DNA of 64,000 bases, taken from the NCBI GenBank assembly GCA_024304995.1, contig JAMWZD010000001.1, positions 829,472 through 893,471 of the forward strand, written 5' to 3'. A model generated the notes under the pieces. That model was given only the letters and a program-made list of their open reading frames with translations, had not been told where the DNA came from and did no database searches. This document shows positions 17,455 through 25,699 of the stretch, one piece after another. The position numbers and the translations under genes are program-made. Positions within the stretch are counted from its first letter, which is position 1, and the number at the start of each line of letters is the position of its first letter. This stretch comes from Rickettsiales bacterium. Its GTDB lineage: Bacteria > Pseudomonadota > Alphaproteobacteria > Rickettsiales > UBA998.

Positions 17455-18429
17455 ATGCCGTCTGAGACAACATATCCATTTGCCCCTAAAAGCGGCGCAC
17501 CTCTGAAAATTTTATTGGTAGATGATTCGTTAGCAGACTCAGCATTAATTGAGCAATATATCTGTGAGTCTATGACTTCGGTCTATCATATTGAACGGGT
17601 AGGCAATCTTGCTGGTGCGATTAAGCGCATGGCGGATAGCTCTTTCGATATTGTAGTGTTAAGCGACAATCTGCAGGATGCAAAAGGCATTACGGCAATT
17701 CAATCAATTCTGGCGGCCTCTCCGCATCTACCTATCATCATGCTGTCTGACAATGGTGAAGAACAATGTGCCTTTCAGGCGATTGAGCAGGGCGCGCAGG
17801 ATTATCTGTTCAAACGCTCGCTGGATGCACAATCTGTAGGGCGGGCGGTGAAATATGCATTACTGCGCAAGGAACATGAGCATGTGCTGATCAAACGTGC
17901 CCATTATGATATGCTCACAGGGCTTGCCAACCGCACATTATTTGAAAATCGCCTGCAGATTGCATATGAAAAACTGCGTCGCCACGGTGGGCATATTGCA
18001 CTGCTTTTCATAGATCTGGACGGGTTTAAAATTATTAATGATACGCTCGGTCATCAGGCAGGAGATGAAGTGCTGAAACAGCTGGCAGTCAAAATCAATA
18101 AGTGCCTGCGCCCCTATGACACCTCTGCCCGTTTTGGCGGAGATGAATTTGCAGTCTTAATTGATGATTGTGGCAATGACCAGAATGCAGAAATCGTGGC
18201 GCAGAAATTGCTGGATATTTGTGACACGCCGATGAACATTAAAGGCAGAGATGTGACTATTGGCATGAGCGTTGGCATCACCACAGCAGAAGATGCAGAT
18301 GATGTGAGCGTTGAAGCGTTGCTGAAGCAGGCGGATGATGCGATGTATGCCGCTAAAGCGCAGGCAGGCAACTGTTTCAAACATTATGAACCATTGATTC
18401 TTGAAGAAGGATTATTAGCGCGGTCTTAA
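17455..18429 (+). CDS. Diguanylate cyclase with a degenerate receiver domain
   Basis: 324 residues. A receiver-like domain (about 17-135) keeps the acidic pair (ILLVDDS), a serine at the switch position (IIMLSDN) and the lysine (YLFKRS). The phospho-acceptor aspartate, however, is replaced by serine in IVVLSDNLQDAKG. A GGDEF domain (about 150-310) follows, with HYDMLTGLANR, LFIDLDGFKIINDTLGH and an intact ARFGGDEFAVL active site. An RxxD product-inhibition site (RPYD) sits exactly five residues before GGDEF. So c-di-GMP synthesis with feedback inhibition is expected, but not classical phosphorylation. Divergent from the kinase operon. Confidence 0.9.
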   Translation: MPSETTYPFAPKSGAPLKILLVDDSLADSALIEQYICESMTSVYHIERVGNLAGAIKRMADSSFDIVVLSDNLQDAKGITAIQSILAASPHLPIIMLSDNGEEQCAFQAIEQGAQDYLFKRSLDAQSVGRAVKYALLRKEHEHVLIKRAHYDMLTGLANRTLFENRLQIAYEKLRRHGGHIALLFIDLDGFKIINDTLGHQAGDEVLKQLAVKINKCLRPYDTSARFGGDEFAVLIDDCGNDQNAEIVAQKLLDICDTPMNIKGRDVTIGMSVGITTAEDADDVSVEALLKQADDAMYAAKAQAGNCFKHYEPLILEEGLLARS

Positions 18430-18433
18430 GATT

Positions 18434-19414
18434 ATGGCTGATGCACATCCTTTTATACTTTATTCATTCTGCATAGACCAGACATGTGAACACCGCATAT
18501 TGCCGCGTGAGGAAATCAGCGAATATCTTGAGTCTTCCACGCTGGCATGGCTGCATATTGATGGCACCAAAGCAGGGGCGCAGGAATGGCTGGATAAAGA
18601 GTTATCCTATCTGGACCCTTATATTGTGGATTCCCTGATTGCGGAAAGCACGCGCCCATCCATGACGCAGATTGGTGATGGCGCACTGATTAATCTGCGA
18701 GGCGTGAATCTGAATGATGATGCAGACCCTGAAGATATGGTGTCTATTCGCATATGGATTGATGCTCACCGCATTATCAGCGTGCAGCGCCGCACACTTA
18801 AAGCAGTGGGGGATATGGCGCATATGCTCACAGAGAAAAATGATATTGACGATGCGGGAGATTTTGTCTGCCAGCTTATCAAGCGGCTGTTTGCACGGCT
18901 TGACCCCACTATCATCGGGTTGGATGATATTACGGATAATATTGAAGAATCCCTGCTGGAAGAGCCGCGAAAATCTCTGCGGGATCAGATCGTGGATGTG
19001 CGCATTCAGGCGATCATGTTTCGGCGCTATCTTGCCCCGCAGCGTGAAGCAATATATCAGTTGCGGAATAGCAATTTATCATGGATTGGCTCAGAACATC
19101 GCCGCACATTGGAAGAGCAGCATAGCCAGATTACGCGGTATGTGGAAGATCTGGATGCGATTCGTGACCGCGCACAGATTATTAAGGATGAACTGGCAAA
19201 CCTGCTTTCAGACAGGCTGAACCGCAATTTATATGTTTTATCCGTTATCTCCGCCATTTTCCTACCGCTGGGGTTTTTAACAGGATTGTTTGGCATTAAT
19301 ATTGGTGGAATGCCTGGCGTGGACAATGACAATGCTTTCTGGATATTCAGCGGCAGTTTGCTGGTGCTGGTGGCAGTGCAGGCAGTGCTGTTTAAACTGT
19401 TTCGGTGGTTTTAG
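18434..19414 (+). CDS. CorA/ZntB-family divalent metal transporter
   Basis: 326 residues. A large soluble acidic N-terminal domain and long helix (about 1-265) are followed by two C-terminal membrane helices. The pore motif after TM1 reads LFGINIGGMPG. CorA has GMN here, while ZntB proteins have GxN followed by GG(I/M)PG, so ZntB, a proton-driven zinc importer in known cases, is the better fit. The ion cannot be decided from sequence. It begins four bases after the cyclase stop and may be co-transcribed with it. Confidence 0.88.
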   Translation: MADAHPFILYSFCIDQTCEHRILPREEISEYLESSTLAWLHIDGTKAGAQEWLDKELSYLDPYIVDSLIAESTRPSMTQIGDGALINLRGVNLNDDADPEDMVSIRIWIDAHRIISVQRRTLKAVGDMAHMLTEKNDIDDAGDFVCQLIKRLFARLDPTIIGLDDITDNIEESLLEEPRKSLRDQIVDVRIQAIMFRRYLAPQREAIYQLRNSNLSWIGSEHRRTLEEQHSQITRYVEDLDAIRDRAQIIKDELANLLSDRLNRNLYVLSVISAIFLPLGFLTGLFGINIGGMPGVDNDNAFWIFSGSLLVLVAVQAVLFKLFRWF

Positions 19415-19417
19415 AGG

Positions 19418-19448
19418 AAAAAAAGGCTTCTACTAATTAGAAGCCTTT
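19418..19448. terminator. Terminator shared by the ZntB-like gene and the minus-strand small ORF
   Basis: AAAGGCTTCTA (19422-19432) pairs with TAGAAGCCTTT (19438-19448). The run of seven A at 19418-19424 gives a U tract only when read on the minus strand, so the element best fits termination of the small minus-strand frame ending at 19455. It also follows the plus-strand transporter gene. Confidence 0.75.
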
Positions 19449-19454
19449 AGTGAA

Positions 19455-19595
19455 TTACATCTCAGATAATTGTAAGAACATACGATAGTAAATCGTAATT
19501 ACGTCTTTTCGAATTTTGTCAAATTTACGACGTTTTCTTTCGTATTGTCTGATACGTTCTCGTGATAGTTCAACGACGTTTCCGATATTATCCAT
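19455..19595 (-). CDS. 46-residue helix-turn-helix ORF resembling sigma-70 region 4.2
   Basis: A very short frame with ATG at 19595 and TAA at 19455-19457. It contains NIGNVVELSRERIRQYERK, close to the sigma-factor region 4.2 pattern IGxxLGLSRERVRQIExK that binds the -35 element. It is rich in Lys/Arg after the helix-turn-helix and ends in a hydrophobic helix. A terminator with a U tract on this strand lies seven bases beyond the stop. The preceding 220 bases (to about 19815) hold only short frames on this strand, which could be the decayed remainder of a longer gene. It may be a small DNA-binding protein or a remnant; there is no clear ribosome site. Confidence 0.45.
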   Translation of the reverse strand: MDNIGNVVELSRERIRQYERKRRKFDKIRKDVITIYYRMFLQLSEM

Positions 19596-19831
19596 AGAAA
19601 GTCTGGTTTTTTGTTACCATGACCTTCATGTTTGCGCTCATGTTCAGTAATAGGAAACGTCTTGTTATAAGTATCCCTATCTCTCTTAAAGTCGTAAACT
19701 TATATTCTTTGTATGTTAGATTTCTGCTGTTTAGACTGTCGATAAATTCTTGCAGCGTCATGGCTATTTGTAAATTAGAAAATTTACTGATAATTGAACA
19801 ACACTAAGCTAGAGCAATGTTTAGCTAACCG

Positions 19832-19853
19832 CAATATAAAACCCTTTATATTG
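19832..19853. promoter_or_regulatory. 22-base palindrome overlapping the ABC-operon promoter
   Basis: CAATATAAA and TTTATATTG are perfect 9-base inverse arms around ACCC. The right arm runs into the TTGACA -35 element (19851-19856). No U tract follows, so a regulator-binding site is more likely than a terminator. Confidence 0.5.
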
Positions 19854-19878
19854 ACAATCCCGCCCCCAAGCCTACATT
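19851..19878 (+). promoter_or_regulatory. Candidate promoter of the ABC/DUF4340/Ppx operon
   Basis: TTGACA (19851-19856) and TACATT (19873-19878) are 16 bases apart. Transcription would begin at about 19885, right at the ATG at 19886, so the message may be leaderless; no ribosome site precedes that ATG. Confidence 0.4.
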
Positions 19879-19885
19879 AGCGCCT

Positions 19886-20635
19886 ATGAGCGCATTGATT
19901 GAGATTGACCAGTTATCCAAACATTTTGGCAGCCATAAGGCAGTCGATGATGTTTCCTTTAATGTGAATCGTGGGGAAGTGCTGGGCTTTCTGGGGCCCA
20001 ACGGTGCAGGAAAGTCGACCACCATGCGTATGATTACGGGGTTTCTATCGCCCACTGCTGGCACAGTGCGTGTAGACGGGCTTGATGTGGATGAACGCAT
20101 CATTGAAGTGCGCCAGCGCATTGGCTATCTGCCTGAAGGAGCGCCGCTCTATCCTGACATGACGGCGCGGCAGCTCTTGCATTTCGTGGCAGAAATCCGC
20201 CATATGCCAAAAAGTTTTTTCCGCCAGCAATTTGATAAAGTCGTGGCATATCTCAGTTTGGAAGCCGTGCTTGACCAAGCAATAGACACGCTATCCAAAG
20301 GCTTCAAACGCCGTGTAGGGCTGGCACAGGCAATATTGCATGACCCTGATATTTTAATTCTGGATGAACCAACAGACGGGCTTGACCCGCTGCAAAAGCA
20401 AGAAGTGCGCCGTTTAATTGCCTCCATGAAAGAAGAAAAGGCGATTATCATTTCAACTCACATTCTGGAAGAGGTGGACGCAGTCTGCACCCGCGCTGTG
20501 ATTATCGCTAACGGGCAGCTAAAAGCCGATGGCACACCGAAGCAGCTGCGCGAACGCTTCAAGCAGGATGATCTAAACGTTATTTTCTGCGATATTGCGA
20601 AAGAAAACAGACATACTAAAGGAGTTGCCGCATGA
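19886..20635 (+). CDS. ABC transporter ATP-binding protein (GldA-like)
   Basis: 249 residues, a complete nucleotide-binding domain. Walker A is GPNGAGKST near 36-44, the signature is LSKGFKRRVGLAQA (a variant of LSGGQ usual in this subgroup), Walker B is ILILDEPTDGLDP near 158, and the H-loop histidine is in ISTHILEE. It groups with drug/gliding-type ATPases (GldA, CcmA-like). With the following two genes it forms an intact GldA/F/G-like set. The stop overlaps the next ATG (ATGA). The role in non-gliding bacteria is undefined. Confidence 0.92.
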   Translation: MSALIEIDQLSKHFGSHKAVDDVSFNVNRGEVLGFLGPNGAGKSTTMRMITGFLSPTAGTVRVDGLDVDERIIEVRQRIGYLPEGAPLYPDMTARQLLHFVAEIRHMPKSFFRQQFDKVVAYLSLEAVLDQAIDTLSKGFKRRVGLAQAILHDPDILILDEPTDGLDPLQKQEVRRLIASMKEEKAIIISTHILEEVDAVCTRAVIIANGQLKADGTPKQLRERFKQDDLNVIFCDIAKENRHTKGVAA

Positions 20636-21369
20636 GCCGCACCACAGCCGTGATGAAACGTGAACTCGTTGCGTATTTTCAAACGCCCGTTGCCTATGTG
20701 TTCATGGTGGTGTTCCTGCTCAGCACAGGCGCATTTACATTTTATCTGGGGGACTATTTCACGCGTGGTGTGGCGGATCTGCAGCCATTCTTCATGTGGC
20801 ATCCGTGGCTTTATCTCTTTCTTGTGCCTGCCATTTCCATGCGGCTTTGGGCGGAAGAACGCAAAAGTGGCACGATTGAGCTGATCATGACGCTGCCTGT
20901 GCGCCCGCGCGAGCTGGTTCTGGGGAAATTCTTTGCAGCATGGATTTTCGTAATTCTGACATTGTGCGGCACTGCGCCACTCTGGATTACGGTGAATTAC
21001 TTGGGTGAGCCTGACAATGGAGTCATTCTTGCAAGCTATATTGGCAGTGCGATGATGGCGGGAGCATATCTGGCAATTGGTTCAGCGGTGTCTGCTGCCA
21101 CAAGCAATCAGGTGATTGCTTTTGTGGTGAGCGCGGCTTTATGCATGGTGTTTGCCATGATGGGATTTTCACTGGTGGTGAATTTCTTTGAGGGCTGGAT
21201 GCCGCAGGCGGTAATTACCACACTTACCTCACTTAGCGTGCTAACGCATTTTCAGGACATCACCAAAGGCATTCTGCCAGTGAAAAGTATCATATATTTT
21301 ATTAGCATGATGGTGTTCTGGCTGTTCGCCACACACAGCATCATCAATTATGTGAAAGGAGCAAGATAA
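20632..21369 (+). CDS. ABC-2 type permease (GldF-like)
   Basis: 245 residues with six predicted membrane helices. The N-terminus TTAVMKRELVAYFQTPVAYV matches GldF-type permeases that start with an amphipathic helix and a PVAYVF motif. LWAEERKSGTIELIMTLPVR is the characteristic cytoplasmic loop of ABC-2 permeases. Coupled to the ATPase gene by ATGA and to the next gene by TAATG. Probably forms the membrane pore of a transporter with the preceding ATPase; the substrate is unknown. Confidence 0.9.
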   Translation: MSRTTAVMKRELVAYFQTPVAYVFMVVFLLSTGAFTFYLGDYFTRGVADLQPFFMWHPWLYLFLVPAISMRLWAEERKSGTIELIMTLPVRPRELVLGKFFAAWIFVILTLCGTAPLWITVNYLGEPDNGVILASYIGSAMMAGAYLAIGSAVSAATSNQVIAFVVSAALCMVFAMMGFSLVVNFFEGWMPQAVITTLTSLSVLTHFQDITKGILPVKSIIYFISMMVFWLFATHSIINYVKGAR

Positions 21370-23225
21370 TGCGCGCATCATTTTCACGTAGTTCATTGTT
21401 TTTCACGTTATTGCTGGGATTTTTGCTGCTGGTCGGCGTGAATTATCTGGCGCAAACCATGCTGAACAGCAAGGTTGTGGATATTACCGAAAATAAGGTG
21501 TTCACGGTAAGCAAAAACACTAAACAGATTATCAGTGAACTGAAAGAGCCAATCACCATTCGGTATTTCTTTTCGGAATCACAGGCAAATGGACTGCCGA
21601 TTTTCCAGAATCATGCCGTGCGGGTGCGCGGATTGCTGGAACAATATGCAGCACTCTCTGATGGGAAAATAAAAGTGACCTATTATAATCCAAAAGCCTT
21701 CACCGAAGAAGAAGACCTGGCAGTGGCGAATGGGCTGGAAGGGATTCCCGTGGACACCGCAGGGAACAAATTTTACTTTGGTCTGAGCATTGAAAACAGC
21801 ACGGATGACAAAGTGGCAATGCCATTTATTGACCCTGCGCGCGATGCATTTCTGGAATATGATGTGTCGCGCCTGCTTTATGATGTGGCAGAACCTGGCA
21901 AGAAAAAGCTCGGCATTATAAGCCAGCTGCCCATGCGCGGCAGTGGCGGTGGCATTGGGCAGGAAATTACAGGACCGTGGGTTATTTATAAACAGTTGCA
22001 GAATAAATATGACGTGACCGTATTGCCAACAGATGCAACGATTGTGCCTGAATCAGTGGATATTCTGATGCTGGTGCATCCGCATAGCCTGCCAGATGAA
22101 ACATTATATGCGATCGAGCAATATATTCTGGCGGGTGGAAATGTGGTGATGTTTCTGGATAGTTACACCAATATCGCAAGGGAAACGATTAAATCCAGCC
22201 GTTTTGATACCATTCTTTCGCATTGGGGTCTCAGCCTTGCGCCAGATATGGTGGTAGCAGAAAAAGCTGCAGCCATGCCCGTTCAGGTGACGGCAGGTGC
22301 ATCCCGTCTGGCGTCTTTTCCAAATGTGACATGGCTCAATCTGACCGCAGAATATTTGCAGCAGGAATCTGTCATCACCAATGCGCTTAATAATGTCCGT
22401 CTGATTGATGCTGGCTATCTTGAAATTAAGGACAACCCACAAGTGCGTCTTGAACCATTAATCGTATCCAGCCCTGCTGCCTCCACCGTGGATGTGGCGA
22501 AGATACGCGAACAGCGTGATGTATTATCGCTTTACCGCAATTATATTCCTGCAGGCAAAGAATATATTATGGCAAGCCATGTGAAAGGTGTAGTCAGTTC
22601 TGCATTTGATGAGAATTATGAGTTTGTGAAAGAAAATAAAAACCATATTAAGGGTAGCGCAACATCCATTCAGGCGGTTATTGTAGCTGATACGGACATG
22701 TTGAGAGATGAATTCTGGGTGCAGTCCCAAAATTTCTTTGATTCGCAGATGGTTGCCACTACGGCAGATAATGGCGCGTTAGTGATGAATATTCTGGATT
22801 ATCTTTCAGGTTCAGATGCGTTGATAGATCTGCGCACGCGCGGTGTCGAAGACAGGCGTTTTGATGTGCTGGACGACCTGAAACAACAGGCTGAACTGGA
22901 ATTTCGGGATGAGGAAGAACGCCTGAAAAGCAAATTGCGCGGCATGGAGGACAAGCTGAAAGAGCTGCAATCCACCCCGCAGGACGGATCACAGCTTTTC
23001 AATGAAGATCAGTCAAAACAGGTGCAGGAATTCAGGGATGTCTTTTTGCAGACCAGAAAAGAACTGCGCGCGGTGCAACGCCGACTGGTTGAAAATATTG
23101 AACGTCTTGGCAGTCATATTGCGTTACTGAATATTCTGGCAGTGCCGTTACTATTGCTGCTTGCTGCGTTCTTCGTGCCAGGCTTGCTGCGTCGCGGCAA
23201 AACCACTAAAGGAGCGCGCTCATGA
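21369..23225 (+). CDS. GldG-like ABC-type transport auxiliary protein
   Basis: 618 residues. One membrane helix at about 10-30 (SLFFTLLLGFLLLVGVNYLA) is followed by a large periplasmic region containing DITENKVFTVSKNTKQII and the DUF4350/GldG-like core (LGIISQLP, VDILMLVHPHSLPDETLYAI, GGNVVMFLDSY). A long charged coiled coil at about 505-575 precedes a second C-terminal helix (ALLNILAVPLLLLLAAFFVP). The topology is an envelope protein held at both ends. It matches the third subunit of GldA/F/G systems. Its stop overlaps the DUF4340 start (ATGA). Confidence 0.88.
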   Translation: MRASFSRSSLFFTLLLGFLLLVGVNYLAQTMLNSKVVDITENKVFTVSKNTKQIISELKEPITIRYFFSESQANGLPIFQNHAVRVRGLLEQYAALSDGKIKVTYYNPKAFTEEEDLAVANGLEGIPVDTAGNKFYFGLSIENSTDDKVAMPFIDPARDAFLEYDVSRLLYDVAEPGKKKLGIISQLPMRGSGGGIGQEITGPWVIYKQLQNKYDVTVLPTDATIVPESVDILMLVHPHSLPDETLYAIEQYILAGGNVVMFLDSYTNIARETIKSSRFDTILSHWGLSLAPDMVVAEKAAAMPVQVTAGASRLASFPNVTWLNLTAEYLQQESVITNALNNVRLIDAGYLEIKDNPQVRLEPLIVSSPAASTVDVAKIREQRDVLSLYRNYIPAGKEYIMASHVKGVVSSAFDENYEFVKENKNHIKGSATSIQAVIVADTDMLRDEFWVQSQNFFDSQMVATTADNGALVMNILDYLSGSDALIDLRTRGVEDRRFDVLDDLKQQAELEFRDEEERLKSKLRGMEDKLKELQSTPQDGSQLFNEDQSKQVQEFRDVFLQTRKELRAVQRRLVENIERLGSHIALLNILAVPLLLLLAAFFVPGLLRRGKTTKGARS

Positions 23226-24262
23226 AGTGGTTAATGGTTGCATGTGTTGCGGTGCTGGCTGTTGCCATTGCTTTTACGCCAGAAACAAAACAATCTGACA
23301 GACAGGCGGAAAGCAGCTATCAGCCTTTGATGCCTGAGTTGAAAACACATATTAACGATGTGGACCGCATTTCGGTTAGCCGTGGTGAAGAACAGATCAC
23401 TGTCTATATGGACAGCAACCAGCAATGGCGCGTGAAAGAAGCGGCAGATTATCCCGCATCAAGTGTAGAGATTCGTAAGTTATTGCTTTATCTTTCCCAG
23501 AGTGAATTGCGGGACAAAAAAACCGCTAACCCTGAATTGCTGCCGCGATTGAAGCTGGATGCACCGCAGGCATTCACGCTGACATTATGGGATGGTGAAG
23601 AACAGCTGCATCAGCTATTGCTGGGTAAATTGACACCTGAAAAAAGCGCTACCTATGTACGCACATCCGCTGATGATTTGCAAAGCTACACCGCAACAGG
23701 GCAACTGGTGGTGAGCGCCAATCCACTGGACTGGCTGTTTTATGATTTATTCTCGGTCAAAATCAATCGAGTACGGTCGGTGGAATATAATCTGGAAGGG
23801 CATAAATCTTATCGCTATTCACGCGAAACGCCTGACGTGCAGCTTACGCTTTCTGACCTTCCAGAAGATAAGGAACTCAAGCAGCGTTATCAGATCGTAT
23901 CTCCCGCAGCTTTTGTTGAAAAGCTGAATTTCACAGAAGTCGTGCCGCGTGAAAAGGCAGATGGTGAAGCGCTCGGCAATGTGACCGTCACTACTTTTGA
24001 TGGATTGAAGATTCTCTTCACGCTGTATCGCGTGGAGTTTGAAAATCATTTTGCCATTTCTGCGCTGGCTGACAAAAGCATCTACAAACAAGTGAGTGAA
24101 GACATGCAGGATTTCAGCGTGACGCAGCAGGAAGCGGCAGCCATTAATGATCGCACGCGCGGTTGGCTGTATAAGCTGGGGCAATATCATACGAATCAGC
24201 TGACTAAATCCTATTTCGATATCGTGCAGGACAAGCAGGCGCAGCAGGGCAGTGAAGAATAA
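23222..24262 (+). CDS. DUF4340 envelope protein
   Basis: 346 residues with an N-terminal signal anchor (WLMVACVAVLAVAIAFTP) and a mostly beta periplasmic body. Features of the DUF4340 family are INDVDRISVSRGEEQITVY, YPASSVEIRKLLLYLSQ, LRDKKTANPELLPRLKLD and a later LLLGKLTPEKSATYVR. Such proteins regularly follow GldG-like genes in proteobacteria and are assumed to join the complex. No catalytic motif is visible. The ATGA overlap with the upstream gene and direct abutment to the phosphatase gene (TAA then ATG) indicate one operon. Confidence 0.85.
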   Translation: MKWLMVACVAVLAVAIAFTPETKQSDRQAESSYQPLMPELKTHINDVDRISVSRGEEQITVYMDSNQQWRVKEAADYPASSVEIRKLLLYLSQSELRDKKTANPELLPRLKLDAPQAFTLTLWDGEEQLHQLLLGKLTPEKSATYVRTSADDLQSYTATGQLVVSANPLDWLFYDLFSVKINRVRSVEYNLEGHKSYRYSRETPDVQLTLSDLPEDKELKQRYQIVSPAAFVEKLNFTEVVPREKADGEALGNVTVTTFDGLKILFTLYRVEFENHFAISALADKSIYKQVSEDMQDFSVTQQEAAAINDRTRGWLYKLGQYHTNQLTKSYFDIVQDKQAQQGSEE

Positions 24263-25699
24263 ATGTATGCAGTGATTGATATTGGTTCGAACAGTGTTCG
24301 GCTGGTGATGTATGAACTTTGCGGACATCATGCGCAACAATGTTTCAATGAAAAGGTGGCCTGCGCTTTGGGCGCATCGCTCGTCAGTCAGGCAATGCTT
24401 GCAGAGGACGCAAAAAACCGCGTGCGTGAAACAATTCGCCGTTTTGCTGAAATCATCCGCTTTCATCAACCGCAGCATGTGCTGGCAATCGCCACTGCTG
24501 CGATGCGCGAATCTGATGACGGAGTGGATTTTGCCGAGGAGCTTTCAGATATTCTGGGTCATGAAATACGCATTATCTCTGGTCTGGATGAAGCGCGATA
24601 TTCAGGGTTAGGGGTGATTTCCAGCAGCTTCCAGCCAGATGGCATCAGCGCTGATCTGGGCGGAGGAAGTCTGGATATTGCTCGCTTAAATGGTCAGGGC
24701 GCAACGGGGGTATCCTCACTTGCCACGGGAACGCTGGGCTTAATTGATCTGCAGCAAAAAGGCGGAATTGCAGCGATAGACCGCCATATTACGCAGCATT
24801 GCCAAAAACATAAACACGCGCTGGAATGTGATATGATATATGCGGTGGGCGGAAGTTTCCGCGCACTTGCCATGCATGATATGTATCTGCGCAACCATCC
24901 GCTGCGCGTGGTGCATGATTATGTCATGAATGCCACCATGCTGGACGCGCTTTATGCCTCTATGGTAGTGAAATCCTCTCAGCCGAATGTGTTTTTTAAC
25001 GGCGCGCCACGCAAAAGGCAGGAAAGCATGATACCTGCATTAGTTGCTCTGCGCGCATTGATGCGCGAATGTGGCGCAGCGGAAGTGACTTTTTCTTCTG
25101 CAGGGGTGCGTGAAGGGGTGTTGCATGATGCATTGCGAGATGACATGAATTATGACCCATTGCTGGCAATGGTGGAAGCTATGCCAGAATCCCGCGCAGA
25201 CACCCCGTATCGCGCGGCGCTCAGCGACTGGATTTATGACGCATTGCCACAGGAGTGGCATGACAGACGCATTATAGATGCATTTACTATGGTGAGCGAA
25301 ATGGCAACGATGGTGCATCCTGAACAGCGTGCCTACATGGCATATGAACGGATGCTTGCCACTATGGCATATGGCGTGAGTCATGCGCAGCAGGTGTTGC
25401 TGGCACTTGCATGTTATCACCGTTACAAGACCCGCATTGCAGAAGAATGCAATGAGGTGCGCCTGCTGAGCGAATATGAGTTATTATATGCCCGATTGCT
25501 TGGGCAGCTGGCGCGTTTGGCTCATAACCTCTCTGCAGGCAATGCAGACTATCTTCGTCAGTTCGGGCTGGATTGTGATGAAGAGGTGGTGACAATAAAA
25601 TCTCTGGGTGATGTGGATGTCACTTCCATAGCAGATGCACAAAAAGCATGTGAAGGATTGGGAGAAACAATCAGGGCGCTTTCAAGCCTGCGCAGATAG
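24263..25699 (+). CDS. Ppx/GppA-family phosphatase
   Basis: 478 residues in the ASKHA fold. The phosphate-1 motif YAVIDIGSNSVRLVMYE begins at residue 2; AIATAAMRES and ISGLDEARYSGLGV follow, and SADLGGGSLDIA near 132 is phosphate-2. The family hydrolyses polyphosphate or pppGpp. The C-terminal half (about 310-478) is a helical region like that of GppA. Its ATG abuts the DUF4340 stop with no spacer, unusual company for this enzyme. The last 142 bases are antisense to the end of aat. Confidence 0.9.
   Translation: MYAVIDIGSNSVRLVMYELCGHHAQQCFNEKVACALGASLVSQAMLAEDAKNRVRETIRRFAEIIRFHQPQHVLAIATAAMRESDDGVDFAEELSDILGHEIRIISGLDEARYSGLGVISSSFQPDGISADLGGGSLDIARLNGQGATGVSSLATGTLGLIDLQQKGGIAAIDRHITQHCQKHKHALECDMIYAVGGSFRALAMHDMYLRNHPLRVVHDYVMNATMLDALYASMVVKSSQPNVFFNGAPRKRQESMIPALVALRALMRECGAAEVTFSSAGVREGVLHDALRDDMNYDPLLAMVEAMPESRADTPYRAALSDWIYDALPQEWHDRRIIDAFTMVSEMATMVHPEQRAYMAYERMLATMAYGVSHAQQVLLALACYHRYKTRIAEECNEVRLLSEYELLYARLLGQLARLAHNLSAGNADYLRQFGLDCDEEVVTIKSLGDVDVTSIADAQKACEGLGETIRALSSLRR

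Noticed and set aside
23819-24478. 219-codon minus-strand frame opposite the DUF4340 and Ppx genes
   Set aside because: It crosses the junction of two well-supported genes on the other strand and shows no motif.
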